Positions 28,060 through 37,122 of a stretch of 51,407 bases of DNA are shown here, one piece after another. Numbering within the stretch: the first letter of the stretch is position 1; every line of letters starts with the position of its first letter. The stretch spans positions 1-51,407 of the forward strand of contig JAFZAB010000155.1 in the NCBI GenBank assembly GCA_017548425.1. The letters run 5' to 3'. Both the position numbers and the translations under genes were made by a program. The stretch comes from Victivallales bacterium. Its GTDB lineage: Bacteria; Verrucomicrobiota; Lentisphaeria; Oligosphaerales; Oligosphaeraceae. Under the pieces are notes generated by a model. It did not search any database, had not been told where the DNA came from, and saw only the letters and a list, made by a program, of their open reading frames with translations.

Positions 28060-28090
28060 TAGGTACGTCTTTTGAATTAAGACGTACTTA
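28060..28090. repeat. Inverted repeat TACGTCTT/AAGACGTA
   Basis: GTACGTCTT (28063-28071) and AAGACGTAC (28079-28087) pair perfectly around a 7-nt loop, extended by A-T and G-T pairs to 12 bp. No T-run follows on either strand at terminator distance, so it may be an operator or an RNA stem before the main terminator. Confidence 0.6.
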
Positions 28091-28187
28091 ATATACACCC
28101 AAAATAGCACCTTTCAAGAAAAATTGACAATTTTTTTACTTTATGACTCACGACATGATTTACACATGTTTTTTGCGGGATCTTCCT

Positions 28188-29288
28188 TCACGCTTTTTTC
28201 TGTTTGAATTTCTCATCCGCCATCTGGCAGAATGTCTTGATGATTTTGATCTCCTTCGGATCGTACGGACGCAGGTTCGGCCTTATCAAGTCGTGCTGCC
28301 ATTTGGTAAAATCCCAGTCGGCGGGGGCAGTGCCTGCATCGACACGCTGCCACATGCCTTCCCATGGCTCATACGTCTGGTAGAGCCCCGCCACGAAGCC
28401 CCAATTGTACGAACCAATCTTTTCCAGATAGAACAACGGGAAGATTTCCTGCACATTGTTATGGTAGATGCGATGCAGCCATTCCGTATTGACGAGCGGG
28501 CGGCCATACAGTTCCTTCAGGTAATCAATGACTTTGATCATCTCCGTATAGGGCGAATAGCAGTGGAACGAAACGATATCAGATAAATCGGCCGCGAGCC
28601 GTTCGCTCGGATTGCCGCCCTTCAGAATCTGCGCCCACATGCATGCCGTCAATGGCTGTTCGGGATTGATATCCCAGCCGATTTCGAAGAACTTCCGCAC
28701 AATCGGCACGGAAATTTCGCCACGGCCCGCCGCGCCCGGCTCGTTGATCAAATCCCACATGATGATGCGCGGATCCTTCGCGTATTTCGTCATCAGTTCC
28801 GCCGTCATTTCATAGAATTTGACGGACAGTTCGGGATCGTCCATGACCGTGTAGCCATGGGCGCCCGGATGCGACATGTGCGGCGACTTCTTCACGCCGC
28901 CGTGGTAGCCCCAATCGACCTTCTGCGGACCAAGCGTTTTCGGCTCGTAGATTTCTTTAGGAACGGAGCAGTCGTTGCCGATTGTGACCATGACGGAAAT
29001 ACCGTGTTTCGCGCATGTCTGGATGTAGCGTTCGAAGCGTTCCATGAAGCCGTCGTGCTCCTGCTGCCAGACTTCGAACTGGACGATAAGACGGACGGAA
29101 TTGAAGCCGATGGAAGCCGCCAATTCGAGTTCGCGGTCGGCAGTCTGCAGATGCTCTTCGAAGCCAAGCTCCTGCCATTGATCGACGCGATTGGCGCAGT
29201 CGCTCCCCATGAAATTGCAGCCACGCAGCCATGGCTGCGCGTCATACCATTCCCATGCCTTTTCTTTCGACCATCTGGGCTTATCCAT
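28188..29288 (-). CDS. Intracellular clan GH-A glycoside hydrolase
   Basis: It is 366 aa with no signal peptide. A TIM-barrel glycosidase: WEWYDAQPWLRGCNF opens the barrel as in proteins often labelled 1,4-beta-xylanase or GH2/GH5-like. The likely acid/base Glu lies in MWDLINEPG after strand 4. The likely nucleophile Glu lies in VNTEWLHR after strand 7. SFHCYSPY fits the strand-6 His/Tyr region. It probably trims oligosaccharides imported after extracellular cleavage. AAAGGA precedes ATG 29288. It lies 84 bp downstream of the giant secreted protein on the same strand, and a terminator-like hairpin follows its end. Confidence 0.8.
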   Translation of the reverse strand: MDKPRWSKEKAWEWYDAQPWLRGCNFMGSDCANRVDQWQELGFEEHLQTADRELELAASIGFNSVRLIVQFEVWQQEHDGFMERFERYIQTCAKHGISVMVTIGNDCSVPKEIYEPKTLGPQKVDWGYHGGVKKSPHMSHPGAHGYTVMDDPELSVKFYEMTAELMTKYAKDPRIIMWDLINEPGAAGRGEISVPIVRKFFEIGWDINPEQPLTACMWAQILKGGNPSERLAADLSDIVSFHCYSPYTEMIKVIDYLKELYGRPLVNTEWLHRIYHNNVQEIFPLFYLEKIGSYNWGFVAGLYQTYEPWEGMWQRVDAGTAPADWDFTKWQHDLIRPNLRPYDPKEIKIIKTFCQMADEKFKQKKA

Positions 29289-29311
29289 TGTATTGAATCC
29301 TTTATTTTTTT

Positions 29312-29365
29312 CTAGATTTTCTAGAAATTCTAGAGCCTCTAGAGCTTCTAGATTTTCTAGAGCTT
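29312..29365. repeat. Nonamer array with CTAGA core (six units)
   Basis: CTAGA begins at 29312, 29321, 29330, 29339, 29348 and 29357, a strict 9-nt period. It fills the space between the two leftward glycosidase genes. Because TCTAGA is its own reverse complement, the array can fold on itself in many registers. Confidence 0.92.
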
Positions 29366-29372
29366 CCTATGC

Positions 29373-32300
29373 TCACTTGGAAAGTTCCGTAATCGCGGCC
29401 GCCAGTTTCAGGCGGTGCGCTTCGTACGTGGCGGGATCTTTCGTGAAATCCGTCATCGTGCGCGTCACATTTTCGGGAACCGTCAGAAGTGCTTCGTATT
29501 CAGCGCGTTTCGCTTCCGGCAGATTGGCGCCTTTCGCCGCCAGAAGACGCTTCAACATGGCGAAATACTCATAGTCTTCAATACCGTCGCGAAGCATTTC
29601 GAAACGGATGGAAACGACTGGATCGTCCATGACGGTTCCATTCTGCTTGCCATCGGCGGCGGCTTCCGGCGGATAGACGAAACGACCGTCGCCGTTGCCC
29701 CACGGAGTGCGAACACCAGCTGGCGTGTCGTAGCCAGAGACCCAGCTCATCGGATCCTTGTAAGGATTCTGCAAGGAGTCGGGATACGCGCAAGGGCTTG
29801 ACCAGTAGTCACTTGCCCAAACAAGAATACCATCCACCTGATAGTCCCACGTCTGCCACAGCCAGACGCGCAACTCCGTTCCGGGATGGTCGATGAACAG
29901 CGTCGCGTACGGCGCTTTCGGGCCTGTGCAAACATACCACCAGAACTGTTCGCCCAACGCCTTGCGTTCGGGAACCTGTTCCTTCTTCAAACGCGGCGTC
30001 ACTGGGCACCACAGGTTCGGACCGCCGATCAAATCGTCTTCGATTTGCTCCGTCAACATGCGGCGGATGCCAGGCGCGTATTTTTTCAGCTTGCGGAAGC
30101 CGTTCATCACGAATTCGTAGTCTTTGGGATCCGGTTCGTCAAACCAATAAATATACGCCTTGTCCAGCCAACCTTTCGCCTTCAGATGGGCCTCGATTTC
30201 GCCAAAATATTCCTTTATCAACTTCTCATATTGCGGCGTGCCTTCCGCATAGCCCATGAATCTCGGTTCGTTGCGCGAATGGAACGTGCCGCTGCCCAAG
30301 CCCGTGACATTCATCTTGATGGTATTGAAATGATATTCGTTGAACGCTTTCTCCATCGCGGCATCCCAACGATCCCAATTGAAGACAAGTTTCAGTTCCT
30401 TTTCTTCCAGAGGCTTGAAATCACTGTCGATCAACGTCTTGCCTGTTGTATCATTCGTCAGTTTGAACTGATCGACCCATACTTCGCCTGTCCGGTCGCC
30501 TGAATCCGAATAGAGCGTCGCGTAAATCCGAACATCGAACTTCACAGCACCTTGCGGATAGCTATCGAACGTCACATCGAACGTCTGCCATGAGCCGTCA
30601 CCCTTCACATGGAAATCGCGATTGCGGCCGCGCATCCAGTCGCCGAATTCATCAAAATGCGAAAAGCAGATTGTGAAGGTATTGCCCGGATTTGTCTTGT
30701 ATTCAAGATGGAGCTTCATCTCGCCTTTTTCGATATCGAACTTTTTATTGTATCCGTACGAAATGTTGGCGCTCTTCTTGTTATCCTTCAGATACATGGA
30801 CTGGCCACCTTCCGTCTGGGAAACCTTTTCCATCGGCGCGGCTCCCCATGAGTTCTCGACGCCTTCCAAAGCACAGCTCCAATTGTCCAACTGCGTGGGA
30901 TTGTACGGACTGATGTGATGCTGCGAATACACTTTCAGATATTTATCCCAAAGCTGACGGCGCTGCGCGCCGTTCGCAGGCTTGTGATAGCGCCACAACG
31001 CGCCTGCGTCGAAACCAAACGCCGTCTGGCATGTCATCTTGTCGGGCAACTGGAAACCAAACACTTCCACCTGCATCGGAACGGTGGCTGTCCAGCCTTT
31101 TGCCCTGATATTGATGCTTCCATTATACTTGCCCGCCTTCGCGTCTTTCGGAACATTGACGCGAACCCAAATCGGCTGGTTCATGCCAGCCTTGATGCTC
31201 AGGTCGGGCTTCAGCGGCGGCAAAGCATCCGGCCACAGGCCCAAAATTCCCGTGCTGTCCGTCTTAATTTGTACATCATGGTAATAAACACGCAGCAAAT
31301 CAATGCACTCCGCGGCGATAACCGCTCCGTCTGGACCGTTCAAATCAGAAACAACTACATTCACTTTGGTAATATCCACTGCCGGACGGATGACCAATTG
31401 AGCCGCCTCGGACTCGCCTTGCGCCGCGCTAATTGTCAACGCCGTCCCCTTTTTTGTCGGCAGACCACGTCCAGCCGGAATCTTCCAGCCAGACGACGTC
31501 CACCAGACCGTACCGTGCCAATTTGGTTTGGTCAGCAGTTCACCGTAATCCGTATTGTAGAAATCCGAGACGAACAAATCACTGCCAATCTTGTAGGACG
31601 AATCGCCGCCAAGCGCCATTGTCAACCGCCACTCGCCCGTGCCTATCATATAATACGGCAACACCAACGACTGCTTCTCCTTGGGTTGAATGACTTTGCC
31701 ATTCGACTGGTAAATATGGCCATCGGCTTCGGCATTCGGACGGGCAATCGTCACTCTAGGATACAGCTTCACCGCATTCTGCCCCACATTCTCGATTTCG
31801 ACCTTCACATTGTTTTTACCGCCGGGCAGCCCGTCGCCTATATCCAACACACGGACATTCAACGACTTGTCTTCAGACAGCACTTCGATGTAGCGCGTAT
31901 CGCCGGCAATCTCCGTCGGCGTTCCGCTCAACGACGCAAAGTAGCGATAGGCATTCACTTGGAACGAGCCTGGATCCGAATCCTTCGCACCGACCTTCTC
32001 CTTCGATTCCGCCTTCATGCGAATGTAGATTTCATCGGCCGGATACATGGAGGCCGGCAGTTCCGCCTTCAATGTGCCCTTGTCTTCCTGCGTTCCGACA
32101 ACCACCCATTCCTTTCCGTCGCGGCTGGCTTCCATCGTCAGCTTGCCGCCGACGTAGTAATTGACCGTGGTCTCCAGACGGCCTGAAAGCTGCTTGCGGC
32201 CCGCAATTGCATGGCGATACGTCACTTCCGTGCCTTTTCCGAACAACCAGCGGTGGGTGTTGAAACTGGCATTGGTCGAAACGAGCGAACGGCTGTGGTT

Positions 32301-32873
32301 GCGCCCTTCATTACTATATTGCGATTCGAAACGGTATTCATTCACGAGAATCTTCTCATCGTAACCCAACTGCATGCCCTGCTCTTCATGGTAGATCGGC
32401 ACGACAGGCATCACGGCGACATCGTCGAACTCAAAACGGCCCGTGCCATGCCATTGGCCGAGACGAATCCGGCCGGATTCGCCCTGCCCGTTCTCCGGCA
32501 CGACAAACACATGGCCGTATGTCGTCCACAAATCCTTCGGCGTGCCCATATCGACATTGCAGAAGACAGGGCCTGTGATCGCCGTTCCGCCGGCGTTGCC
32601 GACGGAACGCGCCTTGAAACGCACTCTGTACGTCTTACCAGGCTCGAACGGAACGGTGTCGGACAGCCAGTAAACCGAATCGTTGCCGTTGCCGACGACA
32701 TACGCGGCACGTTTGCCCGCCACCGCGCCTTCCTCCGACACGCCGCCCGGCTGCGCCGACAGCGTCCATCCATCCGCCAAATCTTTTCCGCCTTGCTCAA
32801 AGGACGCATTCTTGACCAACTGCCCATGGCACAACAGCCCGATCATCATGAAAACTGACAAAAGACGTTTCAT
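29373..32873 (-). CDS. Very large secreted DUF4091/GH123-like protein
   Basis: It is 1166 aa. MKRLLSVFMMIGLLCHG is a signal peptide. A CBM4/9-type module opens the mature part (LVKNASFEQGGKD). Discoidin-like and other beta-sandwich regions follow to about residue 560. A module near 680-800 (ISYGYNKKFDIEKGEMKLHLEY) is inserted before a TIM barrel. The barrel has YIYWFDEPDPKDYEF and ends with RFEMLRDGIEDYEYFAML, the DUF4091 signature seen in GH123 and related enzymes. By homology the Asp-Glu pair may assist catalysis, with GH123 N-acetylgalactosaminidase as one model. ATG 32873 is chosen over an upstream in-frame ATG at 32915 because AGGAG lies 9 nt before it and the signal peptide starts there. 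Confidence 0.75.
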   Translation of the reverse strand: MKRLLSVFMMIGLLCHGQLVKNASFEQGGKDLADGWTLSAQPGGVSEEGAVAGKRAAYVVGNGNDSVYWLSDTVPFEPGKTYRVRFKARSVGNAGGTAITGPVFCNVDMGTPKDLWTTYGHVFVVPENGQGESGRIRLGQWHGTGRFEFDDVAVMPVVPIYHEEQGMQLGYDEKILVNEYRFESQYSNEGRNHSRSLVSTNASFNTHRWLFGKGTEVTYRHAIAGRKQLSGRLETTVNYYVGGKLTMEASRDGKEWVVVGTQEDKGTLKAELPASMYPADEIYIRMKAESKEKVGAKDSDPGSFQVNAYRYFASLSGTPTEIAGDTRYIEVLSEDKSLNVRVLDIGDGLPGGKNNVKVEIENVGQNAVKLYPRVTIARPNAEADGHIYQSNGKVIQPKEKQSLVLPYYMIGTGEWRLTMALGGDSSYKIGSDLFVSDFYNTDYGELLTKPNWHGTVWWTSSGWKIPAGRGLPTKKGTALTISAAQGESEAAQLVIRPAVDITKVNVVVSDLNGPDGAVIAAECIDLLRVYYHDVQIKTDSTGILGLWPDALPPLKPDLSIKAGMNQPIWVRVNVPKDAKAGKYNGSINIRAKGWTATVPMQVEVFGFQLPDKMTCQTAFGFDAGALWRYHKPANGAQRRQLWDKYLKVYSQHHISPYNPTQLDNWSCALEGVENSWGAAPMEKVSQTEGGQSMYLKDNKKSANISYGYNKKFDIEKGEMKLHLEYKTNPGNTFTICFSHFDEFGDWMRGRNRDFHVKGDGSWQTFDVTFDSYPQGAVKFDVRIYATLYSDSGDRTGEVWVDQFKLTNDTTGKTLIDSDFKPLEEKELKLVFNWDRWDAAMEKAFNEYHFNTIKMNVTGLGSGTFHSRNEPRFMGYAEGTPQYEKLIKEYFGEIEAHLKAKGWLDKAYIYWFDEPDPKDYEFVMNGFRKLKKYAPGIRRMLTEQIEDDLIGGPNLWCPVTPRLKKEQVPERKALGEQFWWYVCTGPKAPYATLFIDHPGTELRVWLWQTWDYQVDGILVWASDYWSSPCAYPDSLQNPYKDPMSWVSGYDTPAGVRTPWGNGDGRFVYPPEAAADGKQNGTVMDDPVVSIRFEMLRDGIEDYEYFAMLKRLLAAKGANLPEAKRAEYEALLTVPENVTRTMTDFTKDPATYEAHRLKLAAAITELSK

Positions 32874-33420
32874 TTGCAACATCTCCTCTTCTCTTTTCGA
32901 ACTTGCGGAACACAAGTCCTAAACCATCAAACGCAATGATTCAAAATGATAATAATACTTGAACGGCAATATCTTAAAGATACGACAAACCATGCCTCGC
33001 AGCCCCATTGGCCAACGAACATGACATGCTTAATGTACCCAACGTTCGGAAGATATCAACTCCGCCGGCAGGTTTTCCATCCGTTCATTTCATCTGCTAA
33101 TATTGTTTTTTGCTAGTTTTGGTGGTTTTCTTCACTAGAAAGGAAGGATGGGCACTTCCTGACGACTTCAAACATGACAAAATTCACTTTTTTGTCTGTT
33201 TCCTATATGATAATGCCCTCCCGCTGATATGATAATGCCCTCCCGCAGATAATAAGCTAACAAAAAAAATGCTCCAATACTAATTTTTTTTGGCAAAATC
33301 ATTCATTTCCCCTTGAAAAACAAAAAATCCTCTTTATTTTATTAAATGTAAAAGAAATCCGAGGGAGAATTGTATTTTTTCCATGTCTGTCATTTTCCAT
33401 TCACTGCAACTAGTCATTCC
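32874..33420. other. Long AT-rich spacer between divergent genes
   Basis: About 550 bp separate the leftward DUF4091 gene and the rightward HtrA gene. It holds a perfect 20-bp direct repeat (33205-33246), one weak operator-like match TTCACTTTTTTGTCT (33183-33197), and a 13-codon frame before htrA. Homopolymeric A and T runs near 33255-33350 suggest promoter DNA, but I cannot place -35/-10 boxes with confidence. No tRNA or conserved RNA is recognised. Confidence 0.5.
33205..33246. repeat. Perfect 20-bp direct repeat, 22-bp period
   Basis: ATATGATAATGCCCTCCCGC occurs at 33205-33224 and 33227-33246. The 22-bp spacing is close to two helical turns, as for paired regulator sites. It is upstream of the htrA-like gene and downstream-facing for neither neighbour's end. 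Confidence 0.88.
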
Positions 33421-34788
33421 GTGAAACATCACCTTCTTGCCATCCTGATTTCCATGGCCACCTGCCTCTGCGTCGCGCAGGAAAAACCGCTCAGCAATCG
33501 CACCACACCCGTCGTGCAGGCCGTCGCAAACGCCCTTCCATGGGTTGTAAACATTGGAACGGAAGCACTTGTGAAAGTTAATGATGGTTATGACGACTTC
33601 TTCACGGATTTCTATTTCTTCCGTCTTCGCCGCATGAAACAGAAGGTCGTGAAGGAATACAATCCATTGGGCAGCGGCATCATCGTCGATCCACGCGGTT
33701 TTGTGCTGACGAATCTGCATGTCGTGAAACGCGCCCACAACATCGAAATCCGTTTGTGGAACGGAACATCTTTCAAAGGCGAACTGATTGGATTTGACGC
33801 GCCGAACGACCTTTGCCTCATCCGCATGGCCGGCGGAGCGATTCCGGAAGATCTCAAGACGGCGCCGTTCGCGCTGCCGGACGACGTCATGCTCGGCGAA
33901 AGCGTCATCACCGTCGGCAATCCGTTTGGTCTGGAACATTCCGTTTCGCAGGGCGTACTGTCCGCCATCAACCGCAGTTACGAAGACGAGACTTATCCGT
34001 TTAACGACATTCTCCAGACGGACGCGGCGATCAATCCGGGCAATTCCGGCGGCCCGCTCATCAATCTTGACGGCGAGCTTATCGGCATCAACCAAGCCAT
34101 CCGCAAGAACGCCTCCGGAATAGGTTTTGCGATTCCCATCAAACGCATCGAGCAGTTCCTCTCCCACTGGCTCCTCCCCTGCCGTCTTTCCAACGCCTAT
34201 CTGGGCATCTCCCCCTCAGCCCAACTGGAAACCGGAAAGCGCGGCGTCATCCTACCGGAAATCCTGCCGGACAGCCCCGCCGCCCGCGCAGGCCTCAAGG
34301 CCGGAGACGAAATCATCGACGTCAACGGCAAACCCACGCCGCGGCTTATCGACTTCGGCCGCGCCATCTGTCTCACCAAAAGCAACGAAAAGGTTATCAT
34401 CACACTCGCAGACAACAGACAACTCAAAATCACAGCGGAGCCAATGCCTCCGCAGCTTCTCATCCAGACAAGACTCGGCATTCAAGTCCAGGAACTTACG
34501 CCAAACTTGAATGACGCGCTAAACCTCAGACAAGACCTCAAGGGACTCGTCATCAACGAAATGATGGCGGAACCCCTGTTCGTAATGCACAAAGAAAGCT
34601 GGCGTGAAGTCATCAAACGCGGTGACATCATCATGAAAGTGAACGGACAGGACGTGAAAACCACGCAGGATCTCGCTAACTGGCTGGCCAACAGCCGTAG
34701 CGGGCAATCCCTTGAATTCCTTATCCTTTGCTTTGAGCATCAGCGTCAGAGCCTCGTGGCTCTAGAAGTCACGACATGCCTTTATTAA
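33421..34788 (+). CDS. HtrA/DegP-family serine protease with two PDZ domains
   Basis: It is an envelope quality-control protease, 455 aa from GTG 33421. KHHLLAILISMATCLCVAQ is a signal peptide. The trypsin-like domain has His100 (TNLHVV), Asp130 (PNDLCLI) and Ser209 (NPGNSGGP). PDZ1 begins near AYLGISPSA and contains SPAARAGLKAGDEIIDVNG. PDZ2 begins near TRLGIQVQEL and contains IKRGDIIMKVNGQDV. Between signal peptide and catalytic domain is a short DegP-like loop region (FFTDFYFFRL). TTG 33370 would extend the frame, but its GGGAG is only 2-3 nt away and the extension spoils the signal peptide. No own ribosome binding site is seen. A 13-codon frame ends across the GTG (GTGA). Confidence 0.88.
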   Translation: MKHHLLAILISMATCLCVAQEKPLSNRTTPVVQAVANALPWVVNIGTEALVKVNDGYDDFFTDFYFFRLRRMKQKVVKEYNPLGSGIIVDPRGFVLTNLHVVKRAHNIEIRLWNGTSFKGELIGFDAPNDLCLIRMAGGAIPEDLKTAPFALPDDVMLGESVITVGNPFGLEHSVSQGVLSAINRSYEDETYPFNDILQTDAAINPGNSGGPLINLDGELIGINQAIRKNASGIGFAIPIKRIEQFLSHWLLPCRLSNAYLGISPSAQLETGKRGVILPEILPDSPAARAGLKAGDEIIDVNGKPTPRLIDFGRAICLTKSNEKVIITLADNRQLKITAEPMPPQLLIQTRLGIQVQELTPNLNDALNLRQDLKGLVINEMMAEPLFVMHKESWREVIKRGDIIMKVNGQDVKTTQDLANWLANSRSGQSLEFLILCFEHQRQSLVALEVTTCLY

Positions 34789-34890
34789 ATCTTCTGGCCG
34801 CATGCCGAACGCAAGCGGCCAACAAACATTTGCCTCCCGACCGGGGGGCGGGAAGAAAACAAGGTCAAACAAACAAAAAAGGAGAAGCAC

Positions 34891-35193
34891 ATGTCTGCGA
34901 AAGAAGTCGGGTTGATTGTCATTTTCACATTCATCATCATTGGAGGTTTCATTTTTCTGGCGCCTGAATATCAGAAAAATGCACAACTGAAAGAAACCTA
35001 CGCTCAGAACCAGAAGATGGTCGAACACGTGCAGGCGGAAATCGATTACAAGACCAAGCTCGTCCGCAAACTGGACGCCGGTGACGCCTCAACCATCACA
35101 CGCATCCTGCGCGAACGTTTCTTGTTCTGCCCCCCCAATGAAAAGGTCATCCAGTTCAAAGGTGACGACAACAACGTCAAACAGGCTGAATAA
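34891..35193 (+). CDS. FtsB/DivIC-like septum protein
   Basis: It is 100 aa. One transmembrane segment at about 6-24 (EVGLIVIFTFIIIGGFIFLA) is followed by a coiled coil at 28-64 (QKNAQLKETYAQNQKMVEHV). The C-terminal motif RILRERFLFCPPNEKVIQF resembles the FtsB/DivIC tail (A-R-x-x-f-x-x-x-x-PGE). Such bitopic proteins link FtsL and FtsQ at the division septum. AAGGAG lies 7 nt before the ATG. It follows the HtrA gene by 102 bp and is followed by a strong terminator. Length and topology fit; sequence identity to known FtsB cannot be measured here. Confidence 0.72.
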   Translation: MSAKEVGLIVIFTFIIIGGFIFLAPEYQKNAQLKETYAQNQKMVEHVQAEIDYKTKLVRKLDAGDASTITRILRERFLFCPPNEKVIQFKGDDNNVKQAE

Positions 35194-35229
35194 ACCATTT
35201 CAAATCATCACCGCTCCATAACGACGTCT

Positions 35230-35272
35230 GGCGGCCGTCCGACAATGCCCCGTCGGACGGCCGTCGTTTTTT
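35230..35272 (+). terminator. Rho-independent terminator after the FtsB-like gene
   Basis: Arms GGCCGTCCGAC (35233-35243) and GTCGGACGGCC (35252-35262) form a perfect 11-bp stem that can extend by C-G and G-U pairs. An 8-nt loop separates them. GTCG and six T follow (35267-35272). Confidence 0.93.
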
Positions 35273-35298
35273 CCACAACACTCTTAAGGAGAATTTCC

Positions 35299-36981
35299 AT
35301 GAAACGATTCCTGCTCGCCCTGATCCTGACGGCATTCGCCTGCCTCCATGCGCAGCAACCTCCTGCGGACGAACCAACCAGAATTCTCGCCTACAATGTT
35401 GAAATCGGTTTCAACAACGCATCCAAACTTCTGGAAACGGCTGAATGGATTCGCTCCTACGATCCAGAAGTCATTCTTTTCCAAGAAATTGCGCGACAGG
35501 ACAGCAAAGGTTTCGCCGAAATGGCAAGACTTTGGGGGCATTCCTATGCGGCCGTCGCCAAACCGTTTACGGACTATTCCATCGCCTTGACATCCCGCCA
35601 TCCGTTTGAAATCATCGAGACGCGCACGGTCGATCTGCACCACGGCTATGTTCTGGCCAAAATCAACGGCGTCTATTTCATGTCCATCCACACATCTCCC
35701 TTCGACTTCTCGCGCCGCACCCAGGAGACCGCCATCTATGCCCGCCGCATCAAACCGCTTCTCGACGCAGGCGAGAAACTCATCATGATGGGCGACTTCA
35801 ACAACTACTCGCCTATGGACAAGGAACGGTTCGATGATCGCCTGGAAAAAATGGATCCAGTCAAACGCGAAGCCTATGTCAAAGGCCGCGGAAAGAACAT
35901 GAACAACGGCAAATACGACTATGTATCGACACAGCAGCTACTTGACGCAGGCCTCATCGATGTCGGATATATCTGGATGAAAGAGCACAACATCAGATAC
36001 TCAAGCCGTATCGATCTTGCCTTGCTGTCGCCGAACCTGAAGGACGATGTCGTCGAATCATACGTTGAATTTCCCAAGTGGAAATACTTCAGCCAATTTT
36101 CCGACCATTGGCCCAACATCTTGAAACTCAAGAACTTGAACTTCCCGAAGGCCCCCGCCCCGTTGCCATTGCCGCCTGAGCCCGAACTGGAAGTCGTTCC
36201 GGGCGCCGTCAATCTCGTGACCAACGGCTCCTTCGACAACGGCCTCGAAGGCTGGAAGAAGGAAATTCGGACGGCAGATCTCGGCTCCGTGGAAGTCGTC
36301 GATGGCGCCGCCAAGATCACCCGCCTGCCCAAATCGACCTTTGGGCGGATCTATCAAGACATGGCTGTCGAGCCCGGAAAATACTACACGCTCACGTTCC
36401 GTCGTTTCATGGACAAAGGCGCCTTGACGAAGGCGCTCGTCATCTTCCGCGGTCCGGACAATGCATGGCGTGAAAAGACGCGCTTCACATACCAATTCCC
36501 TTGGCGTCCAGGCGTTTGGCAACAGGGAAAATACACCTTCAAAACATCGGACGATGTCAATTACCTGCGGCTTGATTTCCGCCTCGACCGAAATGACTTC
36601 CGCCTCGAATCTGAAATATCCTATCTGCTGGACGACGTCGTCCTCCGTCTTGCGACCGAAAAGGAAATCGCCGATGTGACGATGCCGCCGCCCGAGCAGC
36701 GTCCCGCCTACCAGCCGACCGACGACTGGCGGAACGAAAACGGCCTCACCTTCCGCGACATGGACGTCGCCGCCAACAGCAACATGACGTTGAAGCTTCA
36801 GATTCCGCCGCTTGAGAAGAAAACAGACGTCCATGTCTTCTTCATGGACAAGAACGGCAATCGTATCCGCAACAGCCTCATCACGTTCAGCCTCCCCGCC
36901 AGCCAGATGGCGCAGGCCATCGACTATCCGATTCTCACATCGCTCTCCGCCACACGCCTCCGCGCATGGTTCGAACGCTGA
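35299..36981 (+). CDS. Secreted EEP-fold (endonuclease/exonuclease/phosphatase) protein with C-terminal binding module
   Basis: It is 560 aa. MKRFLLALILTAFACLHAQ is a signal peptide. The EEP domain (about 25-285) shows LAYNVE, the metal Glu in VILFQEIA, MMGDFNNYSP, SRIDLALLS and the terminal SDHWP histidine. A Pro-rich linker (APAPLPLPPEPE) leads to a CBM4/9-like jelly roll beginning NLVTNGSFDNGLEGWKK and ending near 450, then a small C-terminal beta domain. The DNase-I-like fold could hydrolyse nucleic acid, phosphoinositide or sugar phosphate. The CBM-like tail suggests a glycan or surface target. ATG 35299 is chosen because AAGGAG and the signal peptide coincide; an upstream extension would run through the terminator. 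Confidence 0.8.
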   Translation: MKRFLLALILTAFACLHAQQPPADEPTRILAYNVEIGFNNASKLLETAEWIRSYDPEVILFQEIARQDSKGFAEMARLWGHSYAAVAKPFTDYSIALTSRHPFEIIETRTVDLHHGYVLAKINGVYFMSIHTSPFDFSRRTQETAIYARRIKPLLDAGEKLIMMGDFNNYSPMDKERFDDRLEKMDPVKREAYVKGRGKNMNNGKYDYVSTQQLLDAGLIDVGYIWMKEHNIRYSSRIDLALLSPNLKDDVVESYVEFPKWKYFSQFSDHWPNILKLKNLNFPKAPAPLPLPPEPELEVVPGAVNLVTNGSFDNGLEGWKKEIRTADLGSVEVVDGAAKITRLPKSTFGRIYQDMAVEPGKYYTLTFRRFMDKGALTKALVIFRGPDNAWREKTRFTYQFPWRPGVWQQGKYTFKTSDDVNYLRLDFRLDRNDFRLESEISYLLDDVVLRLATEKEIADVTMPPPEQRPAYQPTDDWRNENGLTFRDMDVAANSNMTLKLQIPPLEKKTDVHVFFMDKNGNRIRNSLITFSLPASQMAQAIDYPILTSLSATRLRAWFER

Positions 36982-37010
36982 CAGATTGAAGCATTTGACG
37001 TGCCATTAGC

Positions 37011-37049
37011 AGGCTTCTAGAATGCTTGAATTCTAGAAGCCTGTTTTTT
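37011..37049 (+). terminator. Rho-independent terminator built on CTAG words
   Basis: AGGCTTCTAGAAT (37011-37023) and ATTCTAGAAGCCT (37030-37042) form a perfect 13-bp stem with loop GCTTGA, followed by G and six T. It ends the EEP-fold gene, whose stop is at 36981. Its TTCTAGAA words resemble those of the arrays at 17294 and 29312. Confidence 0.9.
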
Positions 37050-37122
37050 AGAAATGTTTGTCATTGCAAGGGACGTTATATATTAAGGTATATATCATGT
37101 TTCCTCCTTTATTCCGCCATTC

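Noticed and set aside
28188..32873. Polysaccharide utilisation locus with SusC/SusD
   Set aside because: No TonB-dependent receptor, SusD-like lipoprotein or sulfatase lies in the window; only isolated glycosidase-like genes.
32874..33420. tRNA, riboswitch or small RNA in the long spacer
   Set aside because: No T-loop GGTTCGAATCC, no recognised aptamer core and no terminator hairpin found.
35245..35298. Upstream start for the EEP-fold protein
   Set aside because: The extension runs through the terminator hairpin and destroys the signal peptide.
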